Assembly: GCF_017254835.1 (NCBI RefSeq)
Contig: NZ_JAFKCW010000004.1
Coordinates: forward strand, 636,041-700,040
Reading direction: 5' to 3'
Length of the DNA: 64,000 nt
Source of the DNA: Algoriphagus aestuariicola
Lineage (GTDB): Bacteria; Bacteroidota; Bacteroidia; Cytophagales; Cyclobacteriaceae
The translations under genes and the position numbers were made by a program. This document shows, one piece after another, positions 63,882 to 64,000 of this stretch. The first letter of the stretch is position 1. Every line of letters begins with the position of its first letter. Below the pieces are notes generated by a model, which was given only the letters and a program-made list of their open reading frames with translations, was not told where the DNA came from and searched no databases.

Positions 63882-64000
<119 letters not shown>

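Overview
The window looks like a chromosomal segment of a Bacteroidota member, most likely a marine or freshwater Cytophagales bacterium of the Cyclobacteriaceae (Algoriphagus-like); the genus is inference. The evidence is: promoters of the Bacteroidota type (TTG, 18-20 bases, TAnnTTTG), a T9SS cargo gene and a PorD-type T9SS gene, the gene order bamD-rpoZ-coaBC-porD-recN, DUF4249 lipoproteins beside a TonB-dependent receptor, many Tat-exported sugar enzymes, and a 16S rRNA 5' end of Bacteroidota type at the right edge. There is no phage, insertion sequence, CRISPR array or tRNA gene.

Layout. 1-3.6 kb: the end of a ribosomal-protein operon (rpoA, rplQ), then carA-eno. 3.6-6.3 kb: a compact run of a DivIC/FtsB-like division protein, a small outer-membrane protein, serine acetyltransferase and cysteine synthase. 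6.3-7.4 kb: a repeat-bearing convergent intergenic region and a Tat-exported sugar isomerase-like protein. 7.4-14.9 kb: an envelope cluster of a secreted protein, a TonB-dependent receptor, two tandem DUF4249 lipoproteins and a protein with MG2-like and plug-like regions. 14.9-22.4 kb (minus strand): MscS channel, a large membrane-anchored propeller-like protein, mdh, a cNMP-binding protein and tilS. 22.5-31.1 kb: OstA-like protein, T9SS cargo, then bamD-rpoZ-coaBC-porD-recN-fabI ending at a strong terminator. 31.1-35.7 kb: an amidohydrolase, then a MarR regulator with YceI, ring-cleaving dioxygenase and MhqD-like hydrolase, which resembles a quinone-stress module. 35.8-40.1 kb (minus): sbcCD. 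40.2-50.9 kb: RlpA-like protein, a Cys-rich small secreted peptide with a propeller lipoprotein, an RND efflux system with one adaptor and two different permeases, and a second propeller lipoprotein. 51-57 kb: a GH5 glycosidase, a decayed remnant of the neighbouring propeller lipoprotein gene, two near-twin Gfo/Idh/MocA oxidoreductases, a truncated orphan reading frame and an Ldh-family dehydrogenase. 57-61.8 kb: Ppx/GppA phosphatase, acyl-CoA carboxylase beta subunit, M42 peptidase, a BtuF-like binding protein. 62-63.4 kb: two tandem DUF1080 (3-keto-glycoside hydrolase family) proteins. From 63.65 kb: promoter, leader and first ~119 bases of a 16S rRNA gene.

How the genes work together. Much of the window serves the cell envelope and the uptake and breakdown of carbohydrates. 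Several enzymes (sugar isomerase, GH5, both Gfo/Idh proteins) carry twin-arginine signals and the DUF1080 proteins carry Sec or lipoprotein signals, so an extracytoplasmic sugar oxidation/hydrolysis route is plausible. The most interesting points are the palindromes that MarR may bind in front of its own gene and of yceI, the Cys-rich peptide with a perfect hairpin before its lipoprotein neighbour, the TonB/DUF4249/plug-like cluster, the frameshifted propeller-gene remnant behind GH5, and a 34-base perfect palindrome of REP type. All calls come from reading the sequence; no database search was run.
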